Shown here: positions 12,679 to 22,415 of the stretch, in pieces | Position numbering within the stretch: position 1 is the first letter of the stretch | How the letters are laid out: every line of letters begins with the position of its first letter | Source: Craspedostauros australis | Lineage: Eukaryota > Bacillariophyta > Bacillariophyceae > Mastogloiales > Achnanthaceae | Assembly (NCBI GenBank): GCA_026770025.1 | Contig: JAMXDE010000004.1 | Location: 620,001-684,000, forward strand | Length of the DNA: 64,000 nt | Direction of reading: 5' to 3' | Made by a program: the position numbers and the translations under genes | The notes under the pieces: model-generated | What the model was told of the DNA's origin: nothing | Database searches by the model: none | Seen by the model: the letters and a program-made list of their open reading frames with translations, nothing else

Positions 12679-15429
12679 ATGAGAAATAGCGACGACGAAG
12701 ACGCGCAGCTGCAGGCGGCGTTGGCCATGTCGTTGAAGGCGCAGGCGCCTCAGCCCGCTCCAGCGAGCAACGTCGATCTGGACATGCAGCTGGCGCTGAC
12801 CATGTCCCTGCAGGCCGGCGGTGCCAGCGGTGCGGACACTGCCATGGATATCGTGGATGATGATGATGAGGATCTCCGGGCCGCCTTGTCGCTGTCGATG
12901 CAGAGCGATGGTGCTGCTGCGAGTGCGGCTGTGGCGGTCAACGATGGCGACGGAAACGACACCATCAACTCGATGGACGTCAGTCCAGCCAAAGCGGCGG
13001 CAGCGGCAGCAGCCAATGGAGGAGATACAAGTACACTCGAAGCATCGCCACCAGGAGTACAACCAGGCACAATAACGCCCGAACCCGGACCAACAACAAC
13101 AGCAACAGCAGCAACAACAACAGCTGTAGATGTGGTGGATGAAGAAGATGACAGGAAACCAGCCGCAAAGCCAAGTCCTGTCGCACCTCTGGTTGCCACC
13201 ACATCCTACGACTGGCTGCCCGCCGGACCGCTGTCTGCAGATGTGCAAGCATGGTACGCCACCGCGCAGCCCTGCGATATGCACGACTTTCACAACATCA
13301 TGTGGGATCCCGTCATCAGCACGCAGAACGACCGCAAGCGATGGGTCTCGCAGGGCATCAATTTCCGCGATCACGATCCGCAGCAGGCGCAGCTCGATCA
13401 CGTCGCAGCGATGGACTCCATGCTGGCCGCCCTCATCACGAATCACGGTCCTTGGGGATTGACGCAGGCCCATGGCGGTCCGTGCGGCGTGTTGGCGGCC
13501 GTGCAGGCCGAGTTCTTGCGATTGCTCCTTTTCGGCACGACGTCCAATCCATCGGATGACGGTCCCCAATTCCCGGATCGATTGAGCAACAAGCGCGTGT
13601 TGGCCAAGCCCGATCTGTCCGAACCCACCGTCCTGCGCAGCATGGCCATGGCGATCGCCGTCATCTTGGCAAGGGCGGCCTTGGCGCCGGCGGCATCCGA
13701 AGCAACGAATGATCGTCCCCAGCAGGTTCGCCTCGTGCTGCCCAAGTCGCAAACGACGTCGACGGCATCCGAATCGCTGGGTATGGATGCTTTTGCGCCG
13801 TGGGGAACCAATGCGAGTGGCAGCAATCTATCCGCGACCTTGATGGTGTACACTGTGGATCTCGACACGATGGAAGACACGCAGAACAACTCACCATCAT
13901 CAGCTGTTGCTGGTACTGTTGTTGCCGATGCTGCGAACCCGCAGAGTGCTGCTGTATCCAGCGCGGCGCCATCTCCTATTGCGTCGTCTCCGTTGCTGTC
14001 GCAGTTGGACAATCAGATATTCGCATTGGCCCGTGCTGTCACCAAATTCCTGTTGCAACGGCCGCTTGTTGGAAGACCACCGCTGGATTGCTTTCGACAA
14101 CCGGGAGGCGTCGTGCTCCTCGTCATGTCCCTGGCGACATCGCGCGGCGCGCAGCTCGTCCAGCAGGATATGGACGACACCACGGCCAGACTCACGGGAC
14201 GGTTCGGACATTGCAACCAGGAACTCATCAACCTCCTGCTCACAGGCCAGTCCGTCTCCAACGTCTTTGACAACACCCTCTCGCCGTCCGAAGGCATCAC
14301 GTGCCGCGGCGTCCAAATGCGCCCGGCCATCGGATATCTCACGCAGCTCGAAGCCATGCGCTACGTCGAGGTCGGTGGGTTTTACAAATCGCCGCGCTTC
14401 CCCATCTGGGTCGTCGGTTCCACGAGCCACTTCACCGTCATGTTCGGCGACGCCATAGCCCTCAAGGAGAGCAAGTCCGACGCCCTCCTCGAAAAGTGCC
14501 GCCGCGCCTTCAAATCCATCGAAGGCGGCGAGGAGAATGGTTTCATCGCGGCCACGTCGTTGCGCCAGTTCTTTAATTCGGTCGATTACGGCGGCATTAC
14601 GGATTCCGAGATCGCCACGTTGTCGGCCACGTTGGAGGTGCCGGGGGCAGGCATCATCCTGTGGGACGATCTGTGGAAGCACACGAGCCGGTTGCTCATG
14701 GGCGCGTCGTTGAGAGTGGTGTTGCAAATGACGGATACGTCGGGGAAGGCTCCGCAAGCGCAGATGAAACCGGCTGTGAATCCGGCGTCGCAAGCACCAG
14801 CCGTGAAGCCAGCACCAGTCGCCGCCAAACCGCCTGCGAAGACGGATGCTGCGGAAACCGATGAGGAGATGGCGCGACGTCTCGCTGCCGAATTGAACGG
14901 CCCTCAGTTCGTGCCCGCCAAAGTGGTCGCGACGATTCCCGAGGCGGCGTCTGCTCCCAAAAAAGATGAGGGTCCTCTCAGTGACGAAGACTTCGCTCGA
15001 CAGCTGCAACAACAATGGGATCAGACCGCCGCCGCAACCGGCATGGCCTCCTCCTCGACAGCCGCCGCGACGATGAGCAAAGCCGAAGCAGACGATGCCA
15101 CCATCGCCACGACCACGTCGCAACAGCAAGCACCGTTGCTGCTCACCAACGCGCCGCACGACGACGACAAGAGCAAGAAACCGCTGATCCAGGACTACGA
15201 ACGCAGCGACCGCACCATCCAGCTGTATCACTACAACGGCCTGCGCGGCGGCACGTTGCATGCCTTTCGCGTGACACGATTGAGCGCGGAAGAAGCCGTG
15301 GGGGCTAGCATCGCTCTGGGACGCGGCAACAGCGTCGCGGGGGAGACGGATCTTGGTGACGTCGTGCGCACGCGGTGGCCGTCGTCCGTCATCAATTGGT
15401 TGGGTGGGTCGCCGCCGTCGATCAATTGA
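12679..15429 (+). CDS. MINDY-3-type deubiquitinase with UIM motifs
   Basis: 916 residues. Three ubiquitin-interacting-like motifs lie at the N-terminus ('DEDAQLQAALAMSLKAQ', 'DLDMQLALTMSLQAG', 'DEDLRAALSLSMQSDG', residues about 4-80), then a low-complexity linker. The DUF4205/MINDY catalytic domain follows from about residue 175, with the nucleophile Cys269 in 'AHGGPCGVLAAVQAE' and the catalytic His584 in 'GSTSHFTVMFGD'. An EF-hand-like stretch follows ('EGGEENGFIAATSLRQFF'), as in human MINDY-3/CARP. The end 'VVRTRWPSSVINWLGGSPPSIN' fits the family's C-terminus. Two more UIM-like helices ('DEEMARRLAAEL', 'DEDFARQLQQQW') sit in an extra C-terminal insert. Family members cleave Lys48-linked ubiquitin chains. 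The multiple UIMs suggest long-chain preference (inference). No intron. Confidence 0.88.
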   Translation: MRNSDDEDAQLQAALAMSLKAQAPQPAPASNVDLDMQLALTMSLQAGGASGADTAMDIVDDDDEDLRAALSLSMQSDGAAASAAVAVNDGDGNDTINSMDVSPAKAAAAAAANGGDTSTLEASPPGVQPGTITPEPGPTTTATAATTTAVDVVDEEDDRKPAAKPSPVAPLVATTSYDWLPAGPLSADVQAWYATAQPCDMHDFHNIMWDPVISTQNDRKRWVSQGINFRDHDPQQAQLDHVAAMDSMLAALITNHGPWGLTQAHGGPCGVLAAVQAEFLRLLLFGTTSNPSDDGPQFPDRLSNKRVLAKPDLSEPTVLRSMAMAIAVILARAALAPAASEATNDRPQQVRLVLPKSQTTSTASESLGMDAFAPWGTNASGSNLSATLMVYTVDLDTMEDTQNNSPSSAVAGTVVADAANPQSAAVSSAAPSPIASSPLLSQLDNQIFALARAVTKFLLQRPLVGRPPLDCFRQPGGVVLLVMSLATSRGAQLVQQDMDDTTARLTGRFGHCNQELINLLLTGQSVSNVFDNTLSPSEGITCRGVQMRPAIGYLTQLEAMRYVEVGGFYKSPRFPIWVVGSTSHFTVMFGDAIALKESKSDALLEKCRRAFKSIEGGEENGFIAATSLRQFFNSVDYGGITDSEIATLSATLEVPGAGIILWDDLWKHTSRLLMGASLRVVLQMTDTSGKAPQAQMKPAVNPASQAPAVKPAPVAAKPPAKTDAAETDEEMARRLAAELNGPQFVPAKVVATIPEAASAPKKDEGPLSDEDFARQLQQQWDQTAAATGMASSSTAAATMSKAEADDATIATTTSQQQAPLLLTNAPHDDDKSKKPLIQDYERSDRTIQLYHYNGLRGGTLHAFRVTRLSAEEAVGASIALGRGNSVAGETDLGDVVRTRWPSSVINWLGGSPPSIN

Positions 15430-15708
15430 ACGTCATTAATGTACAGGGTCGTCTCATATTAATACAAGCACAAGAGTAGAAAAGTACTGTTGTGGGTACT
15501 CGTGCGAGTGTGCATCTGTATGTTCCTTGAATAGTTGCAGAGTGGAGCAATCTAATGTGGAGTAGTGTTTATCCTTTGTGCTGTCAGTGCTCTATGAGGT
15601 GGCCTACTCCATTCGTGCTGTATGGTACTTCTGTCAGCCATATCATACTGCCATACTGCCATACTGCCATCCCACGTACTATATGATGTGATACGTGGTT
15701 GTAGCATC

Positions 15709-16716
15709 CTACTTGCTGGTATCCGCCGTGACGTCCATGGTGAAGTCGTAGTTGATGGTCGGTATCATGGAGCTGACGAACTTGAGGAAGATGAAGAGGT
15801 ACATCTCCACCGTCGGCAGCTTCTCCTCTTCGCCTTCCCCTTGAATGGTGTCCTTGCTGACGAGATTGCGCACGATCGCCTTCATAACCGCGCCGTGCTT
15901 GCAAGGATGTATGCTGGCATGCGGTCCCGAGACGTGTGGATGGTTCTCAATCGTGACGGTGCGGTTGGCGTAGTCGGAGATGACGTCCTCCATCATCTGC
16001 TGTCCCGTGAGGGGCTGTCCTTGCGTCGATTTGCCGACCATCCAGACGCGCGGCGTGTTGTAGTACTTGTCGTAGGTGATGGATAGATCGTACGTTCGGA
16101 CTTTGACGAGAAGCTGGTTGGTGTCGTCTTGTGGTGAGCTGCTGGCCGCCGCGTCGTCTTGGATCAAGGTGTCATCCTGGAAATAGTCCTCCATGTCGGC
16201 GAATTCGTCGTCGTCGTCGTCGTCTTTGGCGTCGCCTGCGGTGGCGGCAGCTGATGTGGGAGTCGTCGCAGCCGGTTTCTCCATGATCTCACCATCCGCA
16301 TCCACGAGATCAAAGTCGTCCTCTATGGAATCGTGGTCGTTGCCATCGTCGTTGCTGCTGGTGTTCTTGGCATCGGCCGCCGCATCGTTGCGAATGACGT
16401 TGGAGATGAGCCAATCGCCCACGTCCGCATCATCATCGCCGGTGCTGAGCATCTCCATGCCGGTCTCCATGGACGCCACGCGCTGCTGACACGGGACGCT
16501 GCGCGTGATGAGGTACTGCTTGTTGGGCGGCAGATGCGGCTTGAGCTTGGCGGGATCCCCGCTCTCCCAGCTCCACGTGGGACATCGAAAGACCAGCTCG
16601 TCCCCCGCCTGAACGAACTCCTCCGGCGTCAGCTGTCCCTTGTTGAGGAAGGCGGAGTTCTTGAGGGTGGGAGATGCCCACTCGCGCAGGTCGCGGAGGT
16701 ATCCGATCGTCGACAT
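15709..16716 (-). CDS. ATG3: Autophagy E2-like enzyme ATG3
   Basis: 335 residues, starting at the ATG at 16716. ATG3 transfers ATG8 from ATG7 to phosphatidylethanolamine during autophagosome formation. The N-terminus 'LKNSAFLNKGQLTPEEFVQAGDELVFRCPTWSW' is split here only by description; it matches the ATG3 N-terminal fold ('LTPEEFVQAGD', 'CPTWSWESG'). An acidic flexible loop occupies residues about 95-190, as in other ATG3 proteins. The catalytic Cys272 lies in the 'IHPCKHG' motif. The end '...FLKFVSSMIPTINYDFTMD' is characteristic. No intron. It is convergent with the MINDY gene (279 bp between stops), so the two 3' ends are close. Confidence 0.96.
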   Translation of the reverse strand: MSTIGYLRDLREWASPTLKNSAFLNKGQLTPEEFVQAGDELVFRCPTWSWESGDPAKLKPHLPPNKQYLITRSVPCQQRVASMETGMEMLSTGDDDADVGDWLISNVIRNDAAADAKNTSSNDDGNDHDSIEDDFDLVDADGEIMEKPAATTPTSAAATAGDAKDDDDDDEFADMEDYFQDDTLIQDDAAASSSPQDDTNQLLVKVRTYDLSITYDKYYNTPRVWMVGKSTQGQPLTGQQMMEDVISDYANRTVTIENHPHVSGPHASIHPCKHGAVMKAIVRNLVSKDTIQGEGEEEKLPTVEMYLFIFLKFVSSMIPTINYDFTMDVTADTSK

Positions 16717-18027
16717 GTTGTGCGGGAAAGAAGTTGTTGGCGTCTATGGTTCTCTGTCAGAGGATGGATGGATGGAGTGTTGGAGTCGATTATATTTATG
16801 TTGTATTCTATAATATGAATCAAGATTCACAAGGCTCGAATGAATGCAGTTGTGGATGCTTCAGCCTGCGATCACCCCCTCTCTCTTTCTCTGTCGTTGT
16901 TCTCTTGCAATCCGGATGTGTTTGAGATGTGGAAGATGCCACGATGCGAGCCTTCGTTTGGGTGTATCCAAAGGCTTCTCTTCGCTCTTCTGTTGTGTTC
17001 GTTTCCAGATTCTTGATGTGTCGAGTCCTGCCACGTTTGGACTCAACCGAACCTCTTTGTATTCTCGTCTAATCACAATTTTGTGTCTGACCCATGTCGC
17101 AGTCTTCCACGATTAGGGATAAATTGCGTGACATGTGCGCCATGAATTTGGCGGGGCGAGGTTGATCACAAGACGACTGTCATGATGTTGGTTGCGAGGT
17201 GGCGGCAAGAGTGGTGGCAAGATGGAGAGAACGTGAAGGCAGGAATGTCTGTCACGACCAACCTCCATCCGAACCGAACGAGAGGAAGTCCAAAAGAGAG
17301 AGCAAGAGAGAGCAAGAGGGAGGGAGGAGGGTGGGTCGCACCCGATGTGTCAGTGACCATTTCGGACCATCACACACAAGAGAGGTGCGACAAAGAGGGA
17401 CGAGGGAGAACACGAAGAGGGTTGGTGGAAAGAGTCCGCAGACGGGAAAGGCGCAGCACCAACAAAGGCACAGCGTTGGTTCCACCCTCCCTGGAATCAC
17501 CGAATTGGTCAATCAAAGAGAACGAGAGTGCGGAGACACCGATCAATTAGTCCAACTGACAATTTGGCCGCTCCTGTCTTGCTCCTTCACGAACACGCTC
17601 CTTGCGCGGTTGGGAGGATTCAAAAGAGAGTTGGCGGTGTCCTTGGGACGGTCCGTGTCTCGGCCTTTCTCGTTGCTGGCTGTGTTGGCAGGCTCATACT
17701 CATCGGTCATACTCATACTCACACACGCTCTTGCAATTGCGCATCAAACAAGAAGGCAGTTACGAGTGCGCGTACTCACACGAGCGACCTCCAAAAGATC
17801 ACTTGACAGGCATCAGCAGGCATCGACAGAGGCAATACAGCAGCCTTTCATGCCATTGTTGCGCTGATTCCATTCTCGCTTTCAGAGCGTCGACCAGCAT
17901 CAAGTCCAACTGTGTCCAATTGCGTTAAATTGAGTTGGGAAGAGCGCATTTGAAAGCCAGTGGCAACAGCTCATGCAACCAAACAGCACAAGCAACCAAC
18001 TAATCAACCAACCAACCAATCAAGGGA
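16717..18027. promoter_or_regulatory. Divergent intergenic region, ATG3 / Ser-Lys-rich gene
   Basis: 1.3 kb between divergent genes. It contains a purine-rich AGAGAGAGCAAGAG-type stretch at about 17295-17330 and AACCAACCAACCAA-type repeats just before the 18028 start. Open frames here (for example 17199-17867) have no protein-like features. No RNA gene was recognised. Confidence 0.4.
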
Positions 18028-20778
18028 ATGATGATGTTTGCCAAGTCCAAGGCAGCGCAGCGCGGCAGCTCCGTCGATGACAGCACGGCTGACACCAAAA
18101 CAGACACAACCGCGGACATCACCAGCAGCAGCGACGACAACACGGACGACGATGACGATGCAGACATGGACATGTCCAACTTCCGCTTCGGCTCCACGGC
18201 CGGCAACCCCAACCAGGACGACGACGACGACCAAGACGAGAACCTCCCATCCATGACCATCGATCAGCTCATCGCTCTGGGCTACTCCCTCACCGAGATC
18301 GTCCCGCAATGCCAGCTCAATCGCCGTCACGTCGCTCTCAAGGACTACGCTCGTCGCGGCACCAGTTTGGAGCGCATGATGGAACGCGATGGTGGCAAGC
18401 GCAGCAGCACGGGACATGGCTACGACAGCGACGACAACGACGCCAAGAGCCGCAGCAGCGCACCGCCCGACATCAAGACCTTGCGCAAGGGAAAGAGGAC
18501 CGACAGATCACCGTCGCCGCCACCCAAACCGCGGTCCAAGCATGCCCTAGACTCGCCCACCCGAATCAAGCTCAAGGACGCCCTCAAGGATAAGTCCGAC
18601 AACAAAATACACGTCAACAAGCAAACGAGGAAGCGTCTCAAGCAGATCATGATCGGCGGCACCAGTTCCAGCAAGCTCAACGTCGATGAGGCCGAAGCGT
18701 CGTCGTCATCGTCGTCATCTGAATTGGAATCGAACGCAAATGCGGTGGGCATTGACATTGGCTCGCCGGCACGGTACCATCTCAAGAAGTTCTTCTGGGG
18801 CAATCTGTCGGACTTTGGCGACACGCCTCTCGCATCAGCGAAGAAGACGACGCGCGGTCGCAGCACGGTGCCGCGCAAATCCATGAGCAAGTCGTTATCG
18901 CAGAAGCTGTCATCCGTCCGCAAATCGCGATCGCCCGCCATCAAAGAAAAACCGAGAGGTTCCCCAGGCGACAACTCGGAAGCCTCGGGATCGCAAGTCA
19001 ACTGCCGTCCTTCCCTGACGCGCATGACGGCGAGCCCGGGTTGGACGGAGGGCGTCTACCAGCGCAACTCATCCGAGGAGCTCATGAAGCAATCGGAATT
19101 CTTGCAATCGTCCGTGCATGATATCCGCACGAAGCAGAAGCTGAAGCCGAGCCGTCTCAAGGCGGTGCCCAAGAACGTCAAATCGCCGGACCGCGAGACG
19201 GATGCCGACGATTACTACAACACGGATCCCATCCCGGAGCAGACCAAGATCATTCTGCCGGAATTGAAGATTCGGGAACGCGGGCATGAGCAGATCTCGG
19301 GCGAGTCGTCGAAGGAGGAGTCGCGGTCCGATAGCGATCTGTTGCAGCGCGAGCGGCGGAAGAAGGATCGCAAGAAGAGCCGGGGGCGCAGCAGCGACAA
19401 GAAATCGTCGTCGTCATCGCGCAGCAAGAGTTCGGATGCGAGCAAGGTGGAGACAAAGACGTCGTCATCCAAGAAGAGTTCGAGCAGCCGCGACAAGACG
19501 AGCAGCAAGTCGAAGAGCAGCAAAAGCAAGAGCAAGGACAAATCGAGCACCAGCGACGGCAAGAGCAAATCGAAAAGTAGAAAGAGCCTTCTGGATGTGG
19601 ATGGCGCTGCATCATCGTCAACTTCCAAGATTGGTGAAGCGTCGGCGAAAATGGACGATGCCAAGACTGCCAAAGAAGTAGACGACAAAGAAGAAAAGCG
19701 TCCCAAGAGCACCGGAGATCTCGAAGCATTGCGCAAGGCACGCAAGAAATCGTCGTCGTCATCTTCCAAAAAGTCATCATCATCGTCGTCCTCCAAAAAG
19801 CCATCATCGACCTCCAAGATCGGACCGCTCGGCAAGAAGAAAAAGAAAAAGAAGAGCAAGAAGAAGCACAAGATCCGTCCGATGGTCAAGATGGAAACGA
19901 TCGAGGAGGTGTCCGAGCGCACCGCCAGCAGTATCGGGAGGTCCATGCAGTCCCTCATCTCGCAACCCACCAGCATTGGAGATATCTCCATGATCTCGAT
20001 GATCTCCATGGAAGAGCCTGGCACAGCATCTCAGACGCCGCAAAGTACTGCACCTCCGGTAACGACAGTGACGGCATCTGCCAAGACAGATGACGACGAA
20101 GCTGCACCGGCCAAACCTCGCAGCAGCAAGAGACGATCCGACTCATCATCGTCACGCAAGCCATCGTCCAGCAGAAAGCAGGAAGACAAGCCCAAATCAT
20201 CCAAGAAGCCCAAGAGTTCGCGCAAGAAGTCATCGTCCGTCAGCAAGGTGGACATGGATGCCGCCAACACGAGCTCCAAATCGTTGGCATCCGGAACGAC
20301 CAAGAAGAAGAAGAAGTCGAGCAAGAAGAGCAGCAAGTCGACCAGATCGATCACCGAATCGTCATCGAGCAAGCCGTCGTCATCCCGTAAGACCAAAGAG
20401 AAGAGCAGCAAGGAAGACGGCTTGCGTGTCAAATCTCGATCATCACGCGCCGTGTTGGAAACGTCTATACCATCGTCATCGTTATCATCATCATCGTCGT
20501 CCAAACCCAGATCCGGCCGCAAGCAGAAGACATCGAGCAGCACCGACGACGACAAGAAGACGAAGAAACGCAGCCATTCCTTGGACACGGAGAAGCGACG
20601 CAGCGAACGACGGCGCAGCGATGCACCTGGCAAATCCGCGACATCCGGACGATCCTCGTCGGTCGATCGAAAGTCGTCGCGCTCCAAGAAAAGCGATAGC
20701 AAGTCCACCAGCGAACGGCGCAGCGGTCTCATGTCCAAGGTCAAGGGACTGTTTGGTTCGTCGTCCAAGAAGTCATGA
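18028..20778 (+). CDS. Large Ser/Lys-rich disordered protein
   Basis: 916 residues, uninterrupted, from an ATG-ATG-ATG start. Residues about 70-130 are the only globular-looking part ('IDQLIALGYSLTEIV', 'ARRGTSLERMM'). The rest is low complexity: long runs of Ser alternating with Lys/Arg ('KKSSSSSSKKSSSS', 'KKKKKKSKKKHKIRP'), many SR/KS dipeptides and poly-Asp near the N-terminus. No signal peptide, membrane segment or recognised domain. The basic/serine composition would suit a heavily phosphorylated nuclear or scaffold protein (inference). Composition superficially recalls silaffins, but those are secreted and this protein lacks a leader. Function unknown; the open frame of this length and the codon bias make the gene itself credible. 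Confidence 0.75.
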   Translation: MMMFAKSKAAQRGSSVDDSTADTKTDTTADITSSSDDNTDDDDDADMDMSNFRFGSTAGNPNQDDDDDQDENLPSMTIDQLIALGYSLTEIVPQCQLNRRHVALKDYARRGTSLERMMERDGGKRSSTGHGYDSDDNDAKSRSSAPPDIKTLRKGKRTDRSPSPPPKPRSKHALDSPTRIKLKDALKDKSDNKIHVNKQTRKRLKQIMIGGTSSSKLNVDEAEASSSSSSSELESNANAVGIDIGSPARYHLKKFFWGNLSDFGDTPLASAKKTTRGRSTVPRKSMSKSLSQKLSSVRKSRSPAIKEKPRGSPGDNSEASGSQVNCRPSLTRMTASPGWTEGVYQRNSSEELMKQSEFLQSSVHDIRTKQKLKPSRLKAVPKNVKSPDRETDADDYYNTDPIPEQTKIILPELKIRERGHEQISGESSKEESRSDSDLLQRERRKKDRKKSRGRSSDKKSSSSSRSKSSDASKVETKTSSSKKSSSSRDKTSSKSKSSKSKSKDKSSTSDGKSKSKSRKSLLDVDGAASSSTSKIGEASAKMDDAKTAKEVDDKEEKRPKSTGDLEALRKARKKSSSSSSKKSSSSSSSKKPSSTSKIGPLGKKKKKKKSKKKHKIRPMVKMETIEEVSERTASSIGRSMQSLISQPTSIGDISMISMISMEEPGTASQTPQSTAPPVTTVTASAKTDDDEAAPAKPRSSKRRSDSSSSRKPSSSRKQEDKPKSSKKPKSSRKKSSSVSKVDMDAANTSSKSLASGTTKKKKKSSKKSSKSTRSITESSSSKPSSSRKTKEKSSKEDGLRVKSRSSRAVLETSIPSSSLSSSSSSKPRSGRKQKTSSSTDDDKKTKKRSHSLDTEKRRSERRRSDAPGKSATSGRSSSVDRKSSRSKKSDSKSTSERRSGLMSKVKGLFGSSSKKS

Positions 20779-21212
20779 CGAGTACAACACGGCAGCATAC
20801 ATACACCTCATAACATATCAACAATTAGCTACACAACACAATACAATGCAGTAGAGCAGATTAGAGTACTCTAGAGGGGGAATCCACTTTGCACAGCGTA
20901 ACATATCAGGAGATTCTAGTGTGCGTCAGAACAAATACTGCGTGGTGCACAATGCGCGATGCGTATTGCACGTCAGTTGCATCATGTAGACTCTCTCTCT
21001 CTTCTGGGCGTCCTCCTTCTGTCTTGGTCGTCGTGTACTAATGGTGTTGTTGCATTCAGTCACCGCACCGATCGCACATTCCACAGACCGCTTGCAATGA
21101 AACGATACGAGTGGTCCGACAATAGAGCTATACTCTCCAGCCAATGGAACAATAGTCTCTACGGAGTATTTCAATAGACTAGGATACAATTTGAATGCTA
21201 TTGTATAATAGT
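20779..21212. other. Convergent intergenic region
   Basis: 434 bp between the 3' end of the Ser/Lys-rich gene (plus) and the 3' end of eIF1A (minus). Only 3' untranslated and polyadenylation sequence is expected. Nothing else was seen. Confidence 0.4.
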
Positions 21213-21876
21213 CTAGATATCGTCGAACGCAATACCAATGTCATCATCGTCATCATCTCCCGCCATGGCCATATCGACGGCCGTCTCATTGATCCTCGCA
21301 TTCTCCGGCAGCTCGCCGTACTGCTTGAGGTTACGCGCCTCGTCGGCGGTGTACTTGTGCACGATGTCGACCTTCTCGTCCTGGAAGTCACGCTTGCCCA
21401 CCAGGACGATGTCACCGGCCGTGATCCACACCTTCTTCCGCATCTTGCCGCGGATGTGTCCCAGCCGCGTCACACCATCGAAGCAGAAGCATTCGCAGCG
21501 GCCGTTGCCCAGCATCTTCACGACCTGCGCGTATTCCTGTCCATCCTCCTTGAATTCCAATTCGCGTTTGCTTTCCTCTCCGTCGCCCTTTCCTCTTCTT
21601 CTGTTCTTGCCACCCTTTCCTGTTTATCGAGAACCAGTCATCATGTTGTGAGTATGATTGTCATTATCATTTGGTTTGAAGATGGGCGAGGTGAGCGATG
21701 ATCCTATGCAGATCCCATGCAATGATTTCAGCACGCGAAATGAAACGATTTGTCGCATGACATGTTTCCGCCGTCGTTCCTGGTGTCGCCATGGTCATCA
21801 CCACAGACCGCAACCATGCCCATTGCAACATCCAGTCCTTCTTCAACTCTCATCACTCACCTTTTGGCTTTGGCAT
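21213..21876 (-). CDS. EIF1A: Translation initiation factor eIF1A (2 exons)
   Basis: 140 residues from exons 21861-21876 and 21213-21619. The first exon is only 16 nt, coding MPKPK plus one base; the donor is GTGAGT, the acceptor is AAACAG, and the intron is 241 nt. eIF1A binds the 40S A site and promotes scanning and start-codon selection. The N-terminal tail is Gly/Lys/Arg-rich ('[12 protein letters not shown]'), then the OB fold begins at '[14 protein letters not shown]' and includes 'GKMRKKVWI' and 'GDIVLVG'. The acidic tail ends '[14 protein letters not shown]', matching the family. The ATG is divergent from eS8. Confidence 0.93.
21620..21860 (-). other. Intron of eIF1A (241 nt)
   Basis: The donor GTGAGTGATG follows the 16-nt first exon. 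The acceptor ...GATAAACAG precedes GAAAGGGTGG. The Gly codon is split 1/2 and the frame is preserved. Confidence 0.85.
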
Positions 21877-22415
21877 CTTGAATCTCCTGTTCTTTCTTTG
21901 GTGCTGATTGCTTGTTCCTGTTTATATGAGAGGACTCCTTCGTCTCTAGTCCACCTTGGACGCTCGGTTGTTGCTTCCGATCTCGTCTCTTGTCGACTTG
22001 TTGTCTCGGATGGTCATGCACAACTTCGCCAATAAACAAGATGAGGATGGTGGTGAGGACGGCTGGGATGAGATTGGTGTTGTTGCAGTCGTGCTGCCTC
22101 CTCTTTTGCTCGGCACCAAACCACCAACATCACAAAACCCCTTTTTTCACACCGCACCAACCAAAAACGAAACAAATCGAAGCTCAATTACGCCGACGCA
22201 CGAATGGCAGACAAAAATGAAAACCAATCGAGTGAATCGTAGATGTACCAGTTTTACCACTTACTTGTGCATACGGTGGACAGACAGACGCCGATCTCGT
22301 GACAACGCTGTGTTGTGGTTGAGTTGCGGCGCGCCTTTTGTGGCCAACGCCAATCAGGCAACCCATCTTCATCAGCCCGTTCTCAACAACCCGAACAAAA
22401 CGCAGAGAGGCAAGA
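21877..22415. promoter_or_regulatory. Bidirectional promoter region, eIF1A / eS8
   Basis: About 540 bp separate the start codons of two divergent translation-machinery genes. No classical TATA box was identified. Shared or co-ordinated regulation is plausible from the arrangement (inference). Confidence 0.5.

Noticed and set aside
13900-15261. 453-codon minus-strand frame
   Set aside because: Antisense shadow of the MINDY gene; Arg/His-rich nonsense composition.
17199-17867. 222-codon plus-strand frame between ATG3 and the Ser/Lys gene
   Set aside because: It lacks an identifiable fold or motif, has random composition, and lies in a promoter region.
20031-20798. 255-codon minus-strand frame rich in Asp/Leu
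   Set aside because: Antisense of TCG/AAG codons in the Ser/Lys-rich gene.
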